From Calothrix sp. PCC 7103 (GTDB lineage Bacteria > Cyanobacteriota > Cyanobacteriia > Cyanobacteriales > Nostocaceae): a DNA stretch of 64,000 nt. The stretch is taken from NCBI RefSeq assembly GCF_000331305.1, contig NZ_KB217480.1:174864-238863 (forward strand), read 5' to 3'. A program made the translations under genes and the position numbers. Positions 18,381-28,201 of this stretch are shown piece by piece (position 1 is the first letter of the stretch; every line of letters begins with the position of its first letter). The notes under the pieces were generated by a model. That model was given only the letters and a program-made list of their open reading frames with translations. It did not search any database and was not told the DNA's origin.

Positions 18381-18475
18381 GGCGCCACTCGTTTCACTCA
18401 AATTCTGAATTTGAATGTTAACGAAGTTATCCCGTTATCGAAGATATCCCGCAGGGTAGGGTAGTGAGTGGCGCC
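18381..18475. repeat. MITE-like repeat with GGCGCCACTC ends, copy 1
   Basis: Ends GGCGCCACTC and GAGTGGCGCC. About 45 bp of the right half is nearly identical (inverted) to the left half of 49268-49400. Confidence 0.65.
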
Positions 18476-18537
18476 TTATTTATTACACATCATTTTTTCC
18501 CATAACACATTAAATGATGAAATATTAATTGATTCAG

Positions 18538-18610
18538 TATAGATTAAAACACTTAACATTGAATTGTTAAGAATTGAAAAATGTGTTTGAAAAGTAATTT
18601 TTAATCTATA
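18538..18610. promoter_or_regulatory. Nested inverted repeats upstream of the coiled-coil gene
   Basis: Outer arms TATAGATTAAAA/TTTTAATCTATA, middle AAACAC/GTGTTT, inner TTAACA-N6-TGTTAA, all within 73 bp and 38 bp before the next ATG. It could be a partition-type centromere, operator or hairpin. Confidence 0.5.
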
Positions 18611-18647
18611 ATAAAACCACTAGTTTACTAAGGGATGAATCTACATT

Positions 18648-19835
18648 ATGCCAACCTACCGAGTTTGCGAACGTCTGATTAATTTTGATTATCCAACTAG
18701 TCTTGGTGAGTGTGCGGAAAGAATATTATCTTTGTCCGCACAGGTTAAAATATTAGACCGAACAGGGCAAAAAGAAGCGGCTATAATCGCTGATTGCGAA
18801 CTCGCTATGTTGCGTGAATGGCAGAATTCATCTTATTTACTAACAATGATGTCGGTGCGTAATTGTTGTGAAGTATCCGAATCGAAACTTAAAGAAGAAG
18901 GCGCCCTTGTTCGTCATATGCAATCCGTACTGCTACGACTACAAAAACAGAATATAGAGATTGGTGAAGAAGCAAAGGTAATCTGTCAATACGCGCGCGA
19001 GTGGTTAGCGTCCAAGGGTTGTCAGGAAATCCCACCAGAGTATTTAATTCCTAATAAATTCAAAGCTTGTGACTTACCAGAGGTAATTCAAGAAAGCAAG
19101 CTCGTAATGGCTGCTGTTAATAATCAAGGTACTTTAACACAGTTAGGTAAAGCGTTACAATCTAAAATTTCTCCTCAAAAAGATGAGTCTAATAACGTAG
19201 ATGTTAATTTATCTAAACAGATTGAAACCTTTACCAAGTACATACAGACTTTAGACACCAAGATTAATTATTTAGAAGCTACTATTACGAAGCCGCGCGC
19301 CGTATTAAATAACGATACTGAAACTCAAGTCAAACAATTTGCAAATGAGTTACAAAAATTGCAATCCCGGATTACTGACTTAGAAGAGCTTGAACTTGAC
19401 CGGATTGAAACAACTCTTTCTGCTGACCAAATTAAACAGTTAGTATCTACTTCAGTTATTCCCAACGATGATAATTTAGACCCAACAGACAGAGCGCGCA
19501 TACAGAAATTGCTCAAAAAATATCAAGATGAAATCAAAGTATTATCCACATCTAGAAAGGATAGATTGTCCAAACTAGAGAAAAAATTAGAATCATTATC
19601 TGGGTTTGTAGAAATCGAGCGCAATGTCCGAATGTCTCAGTATAAAACAACTACCAGCAGTATTAAAAATTTAAAGCAAGCTTGTCAATTCGCAGCCCAA
19701 GCATTAACTGATAACAGCAAAACACAGCAAGTTGAATTATTACTGGCGCCTGTTGGTATTGCATCCAGTAATTTTAGTAGCAAGCCAGCTTCTTCAAAAC
19801 CGCAGCTTGTTACTGAACTTACACTCTTCAACTAA
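18648..19835 (+). CDS. Coiled-coil protein, function unknown (395 aa)
   Basis: The N-terminal ~130 residues are helical with scattered cysteines. Residues about 195-345 form long coiled coils (LSKQIETFTKYIQTLDTKI, then KKLESLSGFVEIERNV). No signal peptide or membrane segment. The gene sits downstream of the replication gene, with a nested palindrome in front, a position where plasmid partition or copy-control genes occur; there is no motif to support that. Confidence 0.6.
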   Translation: MPTYRVCERLINFDYPTSLGECAERILSLSAQVKILDRTGQKEAAIIADCELAMLREWQNSSYLLTMMSVRNCCEVSESKLKEEGALVRHMQSVLLRLQKQNIEIGEEAKVICQYAREWLASKGCQEIPPEYLIPNKFKACDLPEVIQESKLVMAAVNNQGTLTQLGKALQSKISPQKDESNNVDVNLSKQIETFTKYIQTLDTKINYLEATITKPRAVLNNDTETQVKQFANELQKLQSRITDLEELELDRIETTLSADQIKQLVSTSVIPNDDNLDPTDRARIQKLLKKYQDEIKVLSTSRKDRLSKLEKKLESLSGFVEIERNVRMSQYKTTTSSIKNLKQACQFAAQALTDNSKTQQVELLLAPVGIASSNFSSKPASSKPQLVTELTLFN

Positions 19836-20149
19836 TTAGTTGGGCGCCATTAATCAAATTTTGTGAGAACCATTGGTTTTGATTCTTGGGCTTCGTGCAG
19901 ATTTATAAAGGCGCCTATCAACTATACGAACTCAGGTTCACTCACTTGATATTCGATTGTGCAAATTGGAGGCGCTACAACAGCCCAAGATTGTTTTGAT
20001 TAGTACCTTTTTCTGAGTGGAATGCTAGCTATAATTTGGCTCTTACGAACGGTTTTGTCTACGAACCCTTGCAAGTTCCCATAAAAATGTACTAATAGCT
20101 AGCGTCTGTAATGCGCGCATGTTATTGTATCAATTGAGATAAGTATTTT
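19836..20149. other. Intergenic
   Basis: No gene, repeat or RNA recognised beyond two GGCGCC sites and a GCGCGC. Confidence 0.4.
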
Positions 20150-20557
20150 ATGGTTAAATTTTTTATGAAGTGGAAAAATCTAAGCTTTTTGACTTATGGA
20201 TTTGTATTATCAACTACAATGTCTTTTATTTTTACATCAATCGCAAATGCGAATAGCAGCACAAACCTAAATCTAAGTTCACTGCCAGAGTCAGGACAAA
20301 CCGCTCAAGATTTTGTACCAGCAGGTTGGAAGCTTCAGGATAAGGTAGATGGAGATATTAACAACGACCGTCAACTAGATACAGTATTAACATTAATCCA
20401 AGTAGGAACAGAAAATGATGAGCTTGAGTTACTTTTCCAAATACAGCATACGAACCATCAAGAAATTCGAGATCTGTTAAAGCAAAGTAAAATTGAGAAG
20501 AAGCTGAGTTTGGTGACTGTCCTCGTGCCATTGCCACGGCGCCTAATTTGTGACTAA
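20150..20557 (+). pseudogene. Truncated exported FG-GAP/VCBS-like protein fused to antisense cyclophilin DNA
   Basis: A signal peptide (to about residue 40, SIANANS) and one calcium-loop-like repeat ([18 protein letters not shown]) are genuine. From about 20424 the frame reads through DNA that is clearly a cyclophilin gene on the other strand, so the last ~45 residues are nonsense. A recombination joined the two genes tail to tail. Confidence 0.65.
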
Positions 20558-20765
20558 GTATGGGACGTTGCGTTACACGTGCTTGATCAAAAGTTTTACC
20601 GTAAATTGGCTCACTTTGATTCTCTGGTTTGATTTCTAGTGGAATAAGTCTTTCTGCTCCCGTAGTTTTATTTATAAAAGTTCCTGTTCCTAATTTAGAA
20701 ACTGGAAATTTTGGATCTTTACTCTGAGGGTCACCACCTTGGGCAACAAAAGGCTGATTTCCATA
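20424..20765 (-). pseudogene. Internal fragment of a cyanobacterial cyclophilin-type peptidyl-prolyl isomerase
   Basis: The minus strand reads [71 protein letters not shown]. These are unmistakable cyclophilin core motifs (FVxQGGDP, GAVAMAR, SSQFYF, LDGxYAVFG). Both the start and the C-terminal strand are lost at junctions with the neighbouring fragments. Confidence 0.85.
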
Positions 20766-21486
20766 ATTCCCAAGGGTGAATTCCGCTCAATAAATGAAAG
20801 CAAGTTGCACCCAAACTAAATAAATCACTGGCAGGATAAGCTTCTCCTCCCTGCATCTGTTCCAACGGTGCATAACCTAAAGAACCAATCATCGTTCCTT
20901 GTCCAGTCATTACTGTTTGTGTAAGTTGCTTAGATGCTCCAAAATCAATTAGAACAACTTTGCCATCATTACGTAGAATAATATTTTCAGGCTTAATATC
21001 CCGGTGAATAACTTTCTGTTGATGCACAATTTGGAGAATATTTAACAAATTAAATAATAAATTGTGTATCTTGTCCTCATTAAAAGTTCCGTGCTGTTGT
21101 AATTGTTTTAATAAATTTTGCCCATCCATAAACTGTTGCACCAAATACAGACGACTATCTTCTTGAAAGTACGCTAACAGCGTTGGAATTTGTGGATGTT
21201 CTCCTAACTGTTGCAATCTTCTAGCTTCCTGTTCAAATAGTTCTGTTGCTTTTTGTAGTCCTGCCGTTCCTTGAACTTGTGGTGCAAATTGTTTTATAAC
21301 GCATTTCTCATTTAATTTGTCAGTATCTTCTGCCAAATATGTTTTACCAAATCCACCACCACCCAGTGGTTGCACCGGACGATAGCGATTTCTTAGAATT
21401 AACAAGGGAACGCCACAGTTGGGACAGTATTTTGTACCATCGTCAGCTTGAGGGTTGTGACAAATTGGATTTAGGCAACAGAGCAT
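20731..21486 (-). pseudogene. Hanks-type Ser/Thr protein kinase, truncated in the catalytic domain
   Basis: From ATG 21486 (MLCCLNPICHNPQ; 21507 also possible): a zinc-ribbon-like Cys4 head, then the glycine loop LGGGGFGKTYLA, VIKQF (ATP lysine), HRDIKPENI (catalytic loop), IDFGAS, and FSLGATCFHLL (subdomain IX). At HPWEL (about 20766) the frame switches to cyclophilin DNA and ends after 12 unrelated residues. Subdomains X-XI and any C-terminal sensor are missing. Activity is doubtful. Confidence 0.8.
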
Positions 21487-21507
21487 GACTAAATGTAAAT
21501 ATGGCAA

Positions 21508-22163
21508 GTAAACTTCATTATCAACTATTAACTCAGGTTTTTAGTAAATTACTTGCAAATAAAGCATTCCCCACATCACAATCAAAAATACAGCACTAAA
21601 AGGCAGGCGCCTCTGATGCTGGTATCATTAGCGTCAATACAAAAATATCACCATAGCAAGTGTACGACGATACATCAACGCCTTCATTAATTTTGTTTGT
21701 GTGATGACAAAAACCATACGTATGTAAACATTACAGGCGCCAGTTATAATTTTTCTGTCGATTACATAAAATAGTGAAAACTATCGAGTACGTATAAGCG
21801 CATGAACCGACACCGACACAACTGTCAAAGTACAATCATTGTAGTACTAATTACCTAGTGTGATAATGGCGTTTTCCGCACTACCCTTTTTTCCAATTAT
21901 ATCAACACTTTCAGGGTTTTTGTATAAAAAAGCTAGTTTAAAACTCTCGCACGCAACTTCCTTTGAATAGGCGCCTATCAACCAGAATAGCAAAATTCAC
22001 GGCGCCGAAACCTTAAATATATAGTTAGCGTCAGTACGAATTGCCGAATAAACAACGAGTATGAATACCCCGGCGCCAGTCATAAATTGTTTGTGTCAGT
22101 ATAAAACTTTAGATTTAAAACTACTTGGGGGGCTTATAATTTCTGCATATCTGGAAATTAATT
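21508..22163. other. Upstream region of the integrase, no gene
   Basis: Contains several GGCGCC sites and two copies of a 19-nt motif starting TTGTTTGTGT (21693-21711, 22087-22105), also found upstream of other genes at 34266 and 48140. No ORF supported. Confidence 0.45.
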
Positions 22164-23150
22164 ATGTCCGATTTTCAAATGACAGTTATACAAACAGCAC
22201 AACTGGCGCCCGTTGTTGATTTTCCTCTCGACCAAGACACGGACGTTATCAAACAGTTGCTTGCTGATACTCGCTCGCCAAATACGAAGCGCGCGTATGA
22301 GAAAGATTTAAAAGATTTTTTCAAGTACATAACCGGGCGCCTGCCTGACTCTAATTTAGTATTAGAGTTCTTACAGTTGCAACAATCTCATGCCGTCGCG
22401 GTGGTTCTTAAATATAAAGCACACTTGGTGAACGAGAAGAAATTAGCAGAAGCAACAGTGAATCGGCGCCTGAGTGCAATAAAATCTCTAGCAACAATGG
22501 GGCGAAAGTTAGGTTATTGTTCCTACACCTTGGAAGATATAAAAGGTGAAAAAGTTGAATCATACAGAGATACTACTGGAATTCCAGCGGCAGAATACGC
22601 GCGCGTTATTTCTCAGATAGACAGAGCAACATTAAAAGGTAAACGTGACTATGCTATATTGCGGTTGCTTTGGGACAATGCTTTACGACGTTCTGAGGTT
22701 TGTAATTTGAATGTTGGTGATTTTGATGCCCAAGATAAAACATTAAGGATACTGGGTAAGGGCAAAGGTACTCAAAAAGTTACTATTGATTTAAGTTTTA
22801 AAACAACCGAAGCTATTACTGATTGGTTGATTGCTTGTGGTGGCGCCACTAAATTGAAGGCACCTCTATTTACTGTGCTTGCTTATAACGGTAATGGCAC
22901 ACGGTTATCTGGGGAAGCAATAAGGCGCCTGATTGATGAGTTATCTTCTTCAGCGGGTATTACTAAAAAAATGTCACCTCATAGGGTAAGACATAGTTCG
23001 ATAACTACGGTGTTGGATAAAAATAACGGGAATTACCGCGCGACACAACGGTTCAGCCGTCATAAGAAAACTGATACTGTAATAAAATATGACGATAACC
23101 GTCAGAAATTACAGAAGGAAATGACTGATATATTAGCGGATTTGATTTGA
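22164..23150 (+). CDS. Tyrosine recombinase/integrase (XerC/D-like)
   Basis: 328 aa. SAM-like N-terminal core-binding domain (about 25-115), then the catalytic domain with box I ALRRSEV (Arg175 or 176), the beta-hairpin Lys (GKGKGTQK), box II HRVRHS (His273, Arg276), His300 and the nucleophile Tyr309 (IKYDD). All catalytic residues are present, so it is likely active. It is tail-to-tail, 16 bp apart, with a second recombinase that has lost its C-terminus. In-frame GGCGCC and GCGCGC indicate it is resident. Confidence 0.9.
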   Translation: MSDFQMTVIQTAQLAPVVDFPLDQDTDVIKQLLADTRSPNTKRAYEKDLKDFFKYITGRLPDSNLVLEFLQLQQSHAVAVVLKYKAHLVNEKKLAEATVNRRLSAIKSLATMGRKLGYCSYTLEDIKGEKVESYRDTTGIPAAEYARVISQIDRATLKGKRDYAILRLLWDNALRRSEVCNLNVGDFDAQDKTLRILGKGKGTQKVTIDLSFKTTEAITDWLIACGGATKLKAPLFTVLAYNGNGTRLSGEAIRRLIDELSSSAGITKKMSPHRVRHSSITTVLDKNNGNYRATQRFSRHKKTDTVIKYDDNRQKLQKEMTDILADLI

Positions 23151-23166
23151 TAACCAAAACAAACCA

Positions 23167-23985
23167 CTAGCTATGTCGGAACTGCTGTGCGCGGAAGTAA
23201 ATACCTGTTTTCTTCCTAATCTTATCTACTAATTTACGCACCGTATCGTAACTTATGTGTTCTCCAGCATTACGATTGGAGTGAGATAAAAATAATGGAC
23301 TATCATTTTGTAGGATTTCACCATTAGACTGGCGCCAGTTTAGGTAATCATCCAATAATTGTTTTGCCCAATCATCCAAACATATGTACTCTTTACTTGA
23401 GTGTTTGCTTTCTCGAACATTTAAGCGGCGCCCGTCGTAGTCTTTGATATGCAAATTACTCAGTTGACCTGGACGCAATGGGTGACGTAGAACAGCTATT
23501 AATGCCATGTTCCGTTCTGGGTAATTAGAAGACATAATTGCATCATATATATTCTTAAAGTCATCATCACTAAGGTTTTTGGCTTCTGATTCTGGTAATA
23601 AAGGAAGTTCCAATATATTGGTTGAGTCTTGAGTTACATAGCCACTCTTATACATCCAATTAAAGAAGTTGCGTAGAGTTCCCAGTATTCTTCTAACGCT
23701 TGCATCACTTAATACTTTTTGCTTTGCTCCAAATTTGTGCAGCATTATATGTTTTCTAAAGTCTGTAATCACGTTCGCGTCTACGTCTCCCCACGCTATC
23801 GCGGTCCACTTGAGAAAGTAATTTAAATCCTGACGATAAGCTTTTTGGGTGAGCGGCGCCAAGTTATGTGCATTTATAAACTCTCTTACCCTTATGATTC
23901 GTAAATCTGTACAATTAGCAGGCGCCATTTGAGGTATAGATTCTTTAACTACTGGAACTATTACAACTTCGGGTATTGTCTTCAA
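23167..23985 (-). pseudogene. Tyrosine recombinase truncated before the catalytic C-terminus
   Basis: 272 aa. Core-binding domain (about 28-125), box I-like segment RHPLRPGQLSNL, and the lysine region, up to QFRHS at the stop. Box II would begin here (compare HRVRHS in the neighbour), so the His/Arg, final His and Tyr nucleophile are all missing. Two further fragments of the same gene (37892-38065 and 40023-40163) occur in the window; the first ends at exactly the same residue. Inactive alone. Confidence 0.75.
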
Positions 23986-24101
23986 GGCACCTATTATAAC
24001 TCCAGCCGAAATGTGTCCATGCTTTCAGCCATAATGTGTCACGATTAATGCCTAGAACACTGATATTCTCGTCAAACATGCAGGAGCGGCAATTAAAGCA
24101 A

Positions 24102-24179
24102 TTTAGGCATAAGTTGTCCAAACGTGGAAAATTTAGGCATAAGTTGTCTAAACGTGAGAACTTTAGGCATAAGTTGTCC
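24102..24179 (+). repeat. Three TnsB-type sites, period 30 bp
   Basis: TTTAGGCATAAGTTGTCC at 24102-24119, 24132-24149 (last base T) and 24162-24179, spaced exactly 30 bp with partly conserved linkers. They precede tnsAB by about 150 bp. Read on the minus strand they follow TGT (24191-24189) in a Tn7-end-like layout. Confidence 0.8.
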
Positions 24180-24326
24180 GAAAGTTGGACACCAGCATTA
24201 CGAAATTATAACTAACTTTAAACTTTTGAATCAATATGTATAGATAAACGATAAGCTGTGTTTAGATTAGTTTAAGGGCAGAGTTCAGAGAATAAATCTT
24301 TGATATAAGTTGAGGTCAGATTCATC

Positions 24327-27098
24327 ATGGATGTTCAAGAATTTGACAGATGGTGCCAAAACCTAAACTTAAGTGAGCGCGCCCGCTCGGCAATTCAAGA
24401 CATACGTACTGCAAACCCTTCGCGTCGGGTGGGTAATCGTCGAGGAAATGTTTCTGGTTTTTACCCCAGCAATAAAATGGGGGTAACAATTCAATTCGAG
24501 TCGTACCGTCACGAATTAGCGAGGATATATGAACTGGAGCATAGCCAAAATGTTCTTGAATATTATGACCAGCCTCCAGCTATAGAGCTATGTTACCAAG
24601 CTTTAAGTGGTAGAAAAAATCGTCATTTATACACACCAGATTTTTTTGTTATCGCATTAGAATCAGCATGGTGGGAAGAGTGTAAATCAGAACAAGAACT
24701 AATTAAATTGGCCTCGTTAAGTCCTAACCGCTATTGTCAGGATAAGGATGGCGTTTGGCACTGCCCACCAGGAGAAGATTACGCTCAAAAATTAGATTTA
24801 GACTTTCGTGTTTGGTCAAGTACATCAATTAGTTGGACTTTTCAAGAAAATTTTATTTGGCTAGAGGATTATTTAAACTTTGATGAGTATGCAATAAAAG
24901 AGCAAACGATAAAAACAGTAAAGTCATTAGTAGAAGCTTACCCAGGTATAACATTAGCAGATTTAGCCGAGCAAACTTTAAAAGATGGAACCCTAGATGA
25001 TATTTACAGTTTGATAGCAACAGAAAAAATTTACGTCAATTTAAATGCAGCTAGATTATCGTCACCACAATTGGTAAAAGTGTTTGCTAATCAAGAGATA
25101 GCACAAGCTTACGAACGAATTACTGAGATATCACCATTGCCTGTACCTAACAATTTTAAAACAGTAAAAATTGCTGTGGGTAATTCTTTATCTTGGGATG
25201 GAGAAGCTTGGGATGTAGTAAATACAGGAGTAACAACTACAGGATTACTTAGAACAGATGGTCATTTCGTCGAATTACCAAATACAGTTATGAATGACCT
25301 TATCAGTAATGGAAAAATAATTAGCGAACATAAACAAAGTGACGTAAATCAAGAAACTGTATTGCGGCTATTCAATCATGCTAAACCCAAAGACATTGTA
25401 GAAGCAAATCGTCGTTACTCATTAATACTGCCTTATCTTGAAAGCCAGCAGGGACAAACTGGGATTACTCGAACAATTCGTAGGTGGCGCAATGCTTACC
25501 AACAAGCGCAAAAACTTTATGGTAATGGTTTTGTTGGTTTACTTCCATTGAACTCCAATAAAGGAAATCGCCAACCAAGGATAGATAAAGCGGTTTTAGA
25601 GTTCATGAGTAACTTTATTAGTGAAAAATATGAAACTCTCAAGCAACGAGGGCAACTTCGAGTTTATGAGTCATTTCGACTTGCTTGTAAATCCCATGAA
25701 CCAGAACTTAACCCACCCAGTTTTAGCCGATTTTGTTTAGAGATAATCAGACGAAAAAGTACAGAACAAACTTTCAAGCGAGAAGGACGACGAGCCGCAA
25801 TACAAAAAACAGAATTTTACTGGCAATTAGAGTTAACTACCCCGCCTCATGGCTCGCGCCCATTCGAGATAGTGCATATCGATCATACCGAGCTTGATGT
25901 TGAATTAGTAAGCTCCTTGGCTTCTTTAAGTAATTGTCAACTTGATATTAGCAATACTAAACACCAAAATTTAGGGCGCCCGTGGGCAAGTTTTATGGTT
26001 GATGCGTTTAGCCGTCGATTATTAGGAATTTACCTAACTTACGACGAGCCTTCTTACCGCAGTTGTATGATGGCAATCCGTATTTGTGTTCAGAGATTTA
26101 AGCGCTTTCCACAAACAATTGTGGTGGATGGTGGACGCGAATTTAATAGCCATTACTTTGAGCAACTGATGGCTAATTATAACTGTACTCTTAAACATCG
26201 TCCGTCTGCTAATCCCAGATTTGGTTCAGTAATTGAACGACTATTTGGAACGGCTAATACCCAATTTATATATGAACTTGCTGGAAATACTCAATTAACA
26301 AAAAGAAACAGAATTATTACTAAATCTGTTAGTCCGTCAAAACATGCAATTTGGACATTAGGTGATTTGTATACTGATATAGTCGAATGGGGATATTCAA
26401 TATATGATAATCGACCTCACCCAGCATTAGGACAAAGCCCAAATGATACTTTTAATTTAGGAATTGCATTAGGTGGTGAAAGATTACACCGACGAGTTGA
26501 GTATGACGATGTATTTCATCTTCTCACTCTACCATCACCAGAACGAGGTAAGCGTAGAATTCAACCTGGACAAGGGGTAAAAATTCATAATATTTACTAC
26601 TGGTCAAATGATTTCCGTGACCCAGAAGTTGAAAAAACGTCAGTAGATGTAAAATATGACCCATTTAATGCTGGAATTGCTTATGCTTTAGTTAATGGAC
26701 AATGGGTACAATGTATTTCTAATTACTATCGATATTTACAAGGTCGCTCGGAAAAAGAGATTCAATTAGTAAGTACAGAATTGCTAAAAAGTAAACGGCT
26801 TACTGGATGTCATTCAATTCAGTCAGACAAAGAATTAGCTGAATTTCTTAATTCGGTAGAAAAGAAAGAAGAACATTTAATTATGTCACGTTTAAAAAGT
26901 TCAGAAAATCAACACGTCATAGAGCTAATTGAAAAACAACATCTTAATATACCTAACGACCAAAACCCTATTGATAGCTCATTAATTACTCAAGAATATT
27001 TCGCCGAGGCTACAGAAAGTCTCAACTCAAATAACATAAAGGTGCCGGAGTTACTAGAAGATAGCTTAGAACAACTTGAATATTATGGAGAGTTTTGA
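24327..27098 (+). CDS. tnsAB: TnsA-TnsB fusion transposase
   Basis: 923 aa. Residues about 50-190 form a TnsA-like endonuclease: the glutamate region FESYRHE (58-63), TPDFFV (Asp105) and EECK (Glu118, Lys120), a PD-(D/E)xK active site cutting the 5' ends. Residues about 380-470 are helical DNA-binding. The DDE core has Asp519 (HIDHTELD), Asp601 (VVDGGREF) and Glu637 (SVIERLFG), i.e. D-35-E, followed by a Mu-like beta-barrel (GQGVKIHNIYYW). TnsA-TnsB fusions are known in type I-B/I-D CAST-related and other cyanobacterial Tn7-like elements. The stop overlaps the tnsC start (TGATG). Confidence 0.92.
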   Translation: MDVQEFDRWCQNLNLSERARSAIQDIRTANPSRRVGNRRGNVSGFYPSNKMGVTIQFESYRHELARIYELEHSQNVLEYYDQPPAIELCYQALSGRKNRHLYTPDFFVIALESAWWEECKSEQELIKLASLSPNRYCQDKDGVWHCPPGEDYAQKLDLDFRVWSSTSISWTFQENFIWLEDYLNFDEYAIKEQTIKTVKSLVEAYPGITLADLAEQTLKDGTLDDIYSLIATEKIYVNLNAARLSSPQLVKVFANQEIAQAYERITEISPLPVPNNFKTVKIAVGNSLSWDGEAWDVVNTGVTTTGLLRTDGHFVELPNTVMNDLISNGKIISEHKQSDVNQETVLRLFNHAKPKDIVEANRRYSLILPYLESQQGQTGITRTIRRWRNAYQQAQKLYGNGFVGLLPLNSNKGNRQPRIDKAVLEFMSNFISEKYETLKQRGQLRVYESFRLACKSHEPELNPPSFSRFCLEIIRRKSTEQTFKREGRRAAIQKTEFYWQLELTTPPHGSRPFEIVHIDHTELDVELVSSLASLSNCQLDISNTKHQNLGRPWASFMVDAFSRRLLGIYLTYDEPSYRSCMMAIRICVQRFKRFPQTIVVDGGREFNSHYFEQLMANYNCTLKHRPSANPRFGSVIERLFGTANTQFIYELAGNTQLTKRNRIITKSVSPSKHAIWTLGDLYTDIVEWGYSIYDNRPHPALGQSPNDTFNLGIALGGERLHRRVEYDDVFHLLTLPSPERGKRRIQPGQGVKIHNIYYWSNDFRDPEVEKTSVDVKYDPFNAGIAYALVNGQWVQCISNYYRYLQGRSEKEIQLVSTELLKSKRLTGCHSIQSDKELAEFLNSVEKKEEHLIMSRLKSSENQHVIELIEKQHLNIPNDQNPIDSSLITQEYFAEATESLNSNNIKVPELLEDSLEQLEYYGEF

Positions 27099-28201
27099 TG
27101 AATTACGACGAAATATTTCCAGTACAGCTGCTTCAGCAACCTGCTACTGATAGAATTGCTTACTTTAAAAACTACACAATGGCTCATCCTAAATTGTTAG
27201 AAGCCTCACAAAAACTGATGTTTACTATTAATGAACCTAGCTCAACATCTTTAATGTTTCTATTTGGTCCAACAGGTGTTGGTAAAACAACTTTATTACG
27301 TCGCTTAACTCAAAAGCTAATAACAGCAACCCTAAAAGAGATGGAAGAAGATAAAGGCTTTATTCCAATTGCTGGTGTGGAAGCTGTTACACCTGAATTC
27401 AGCAATTTTGATTGGAAAGATTTTTATATACGTGCATTGACCATACTTCAAGACCCCTCAATAAAATTTCCTTATAATTCAAGGCATACTAATTTGAAAT
27501 TAAGGATGTCTCTTGAAAATGCTCTACGTCAACGCCATCTCAAAGTTTTTTATATTGATGAAGCACAAAACTTAAGTAAAGTTGCTAGCGGGCGTAAATT
27601 ACGTGACCAAACTGATTGTGTTAAATCACTAGCGAATATTACTGCTGTACAGTTTATACTTGCAGGTACTTACGATTTATTAATACTTCGTAACCTTAGC
27701 GCTCAATTATCTAGACGTAGCCAAGATATCCATTTAGAGCGTTACAAAGCAGACAGCCAAGAAGATTTAAAGGCGTTCAAAAGTATTGTGCAAACTTTTC
27801 AACGACATTTACCCCTGCAACAAGAACCTGATCTACTTGAACACTGGGATTTTTGCTACGAACGTAGTATTGGATGTATCGGAATTCTTAAGGATTGGCT
27901 ACTTCGTACTTTAATTCAAACTTTAAATCAGGGGAATGATACTTTTACATTTCACGACTTACAGTCACATGCACTAAGTCTTGAACAGTGCATGATTTTA
28001 TTTAAAGAAGCCAACGCTGGAGAAAAACAACTTGATTACTATGCAGATTCTTCAAACTTACGAATATCTTTAGGATTAGAAGTTAATTCTAATACTGCTT
28101 CTCCTAACCCGAAAACACCTGTTGAAAAAACTCGCCGTTCTCCTGTTGGCCAACCGAAAGCACAACGTCGTCCAGTCGGAGGTGGGTACAATGCCAATTG
28201 A
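27098..28201 (+). CDS. tnsC: TnsC-like AAA+ transposition regulator
   Basis: 367 aa from ATG 27098, overlapping the tnsAB stop by one base. P-loop FGPTGVGKTTLL (about 55-66), Walker B VFYIDEAQNL (about 148-157), sensor I region FILAGTYDLL, and an arginine pair in SRRSQDI. The Pro/Arg-rich C-tail overlaps tniQ. Known TnsC proteins polymerise on DNA with ATP and link TniQ/TnsD target selection to TnsB. Confidence 0.92.
   Translation: MNYDEIFPVQLLQQPATDRIAYFKNYTMAHPKLLEASQKLMFTINEPSSTSLMFLFGPTGVGKTTLLRRLTQKLITATLKEMEEDKGFIPIAGVEAVTPEFSNFDWKDFYIRALTILQDPSIKFPYNSRHTNLKLRMSLENALRQRHLKVFYIDEAQNLSKVASGRKLRDQTDCVKSLANITAVQFILAGTYDLLILRNLSAQLSRRSQDIHLERYKADSQEDLKAFKSIVQTFQRHLPLQQEPDLLEHWDFCYERSIGCIGILKDWLLRTLIQTLNQGNDTFTFHDLQSHALSLEQCMILFKEANAGEKQLDYYADSSNLRISLGLEVNSNTASPNPKTPVEKTRRSPVGQPKAQRRPVGGGYNAN

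Noticed and set aside
24102-24179. Three 30-bp-spaced repeats as a mini CRISPR array
   Set aside because: Linkers are ~12 bp and partly conserved, there is no spacer-sized variable part, no cas genes, and the same site occurs inverted beyond tniQ: transposase sites fit better.
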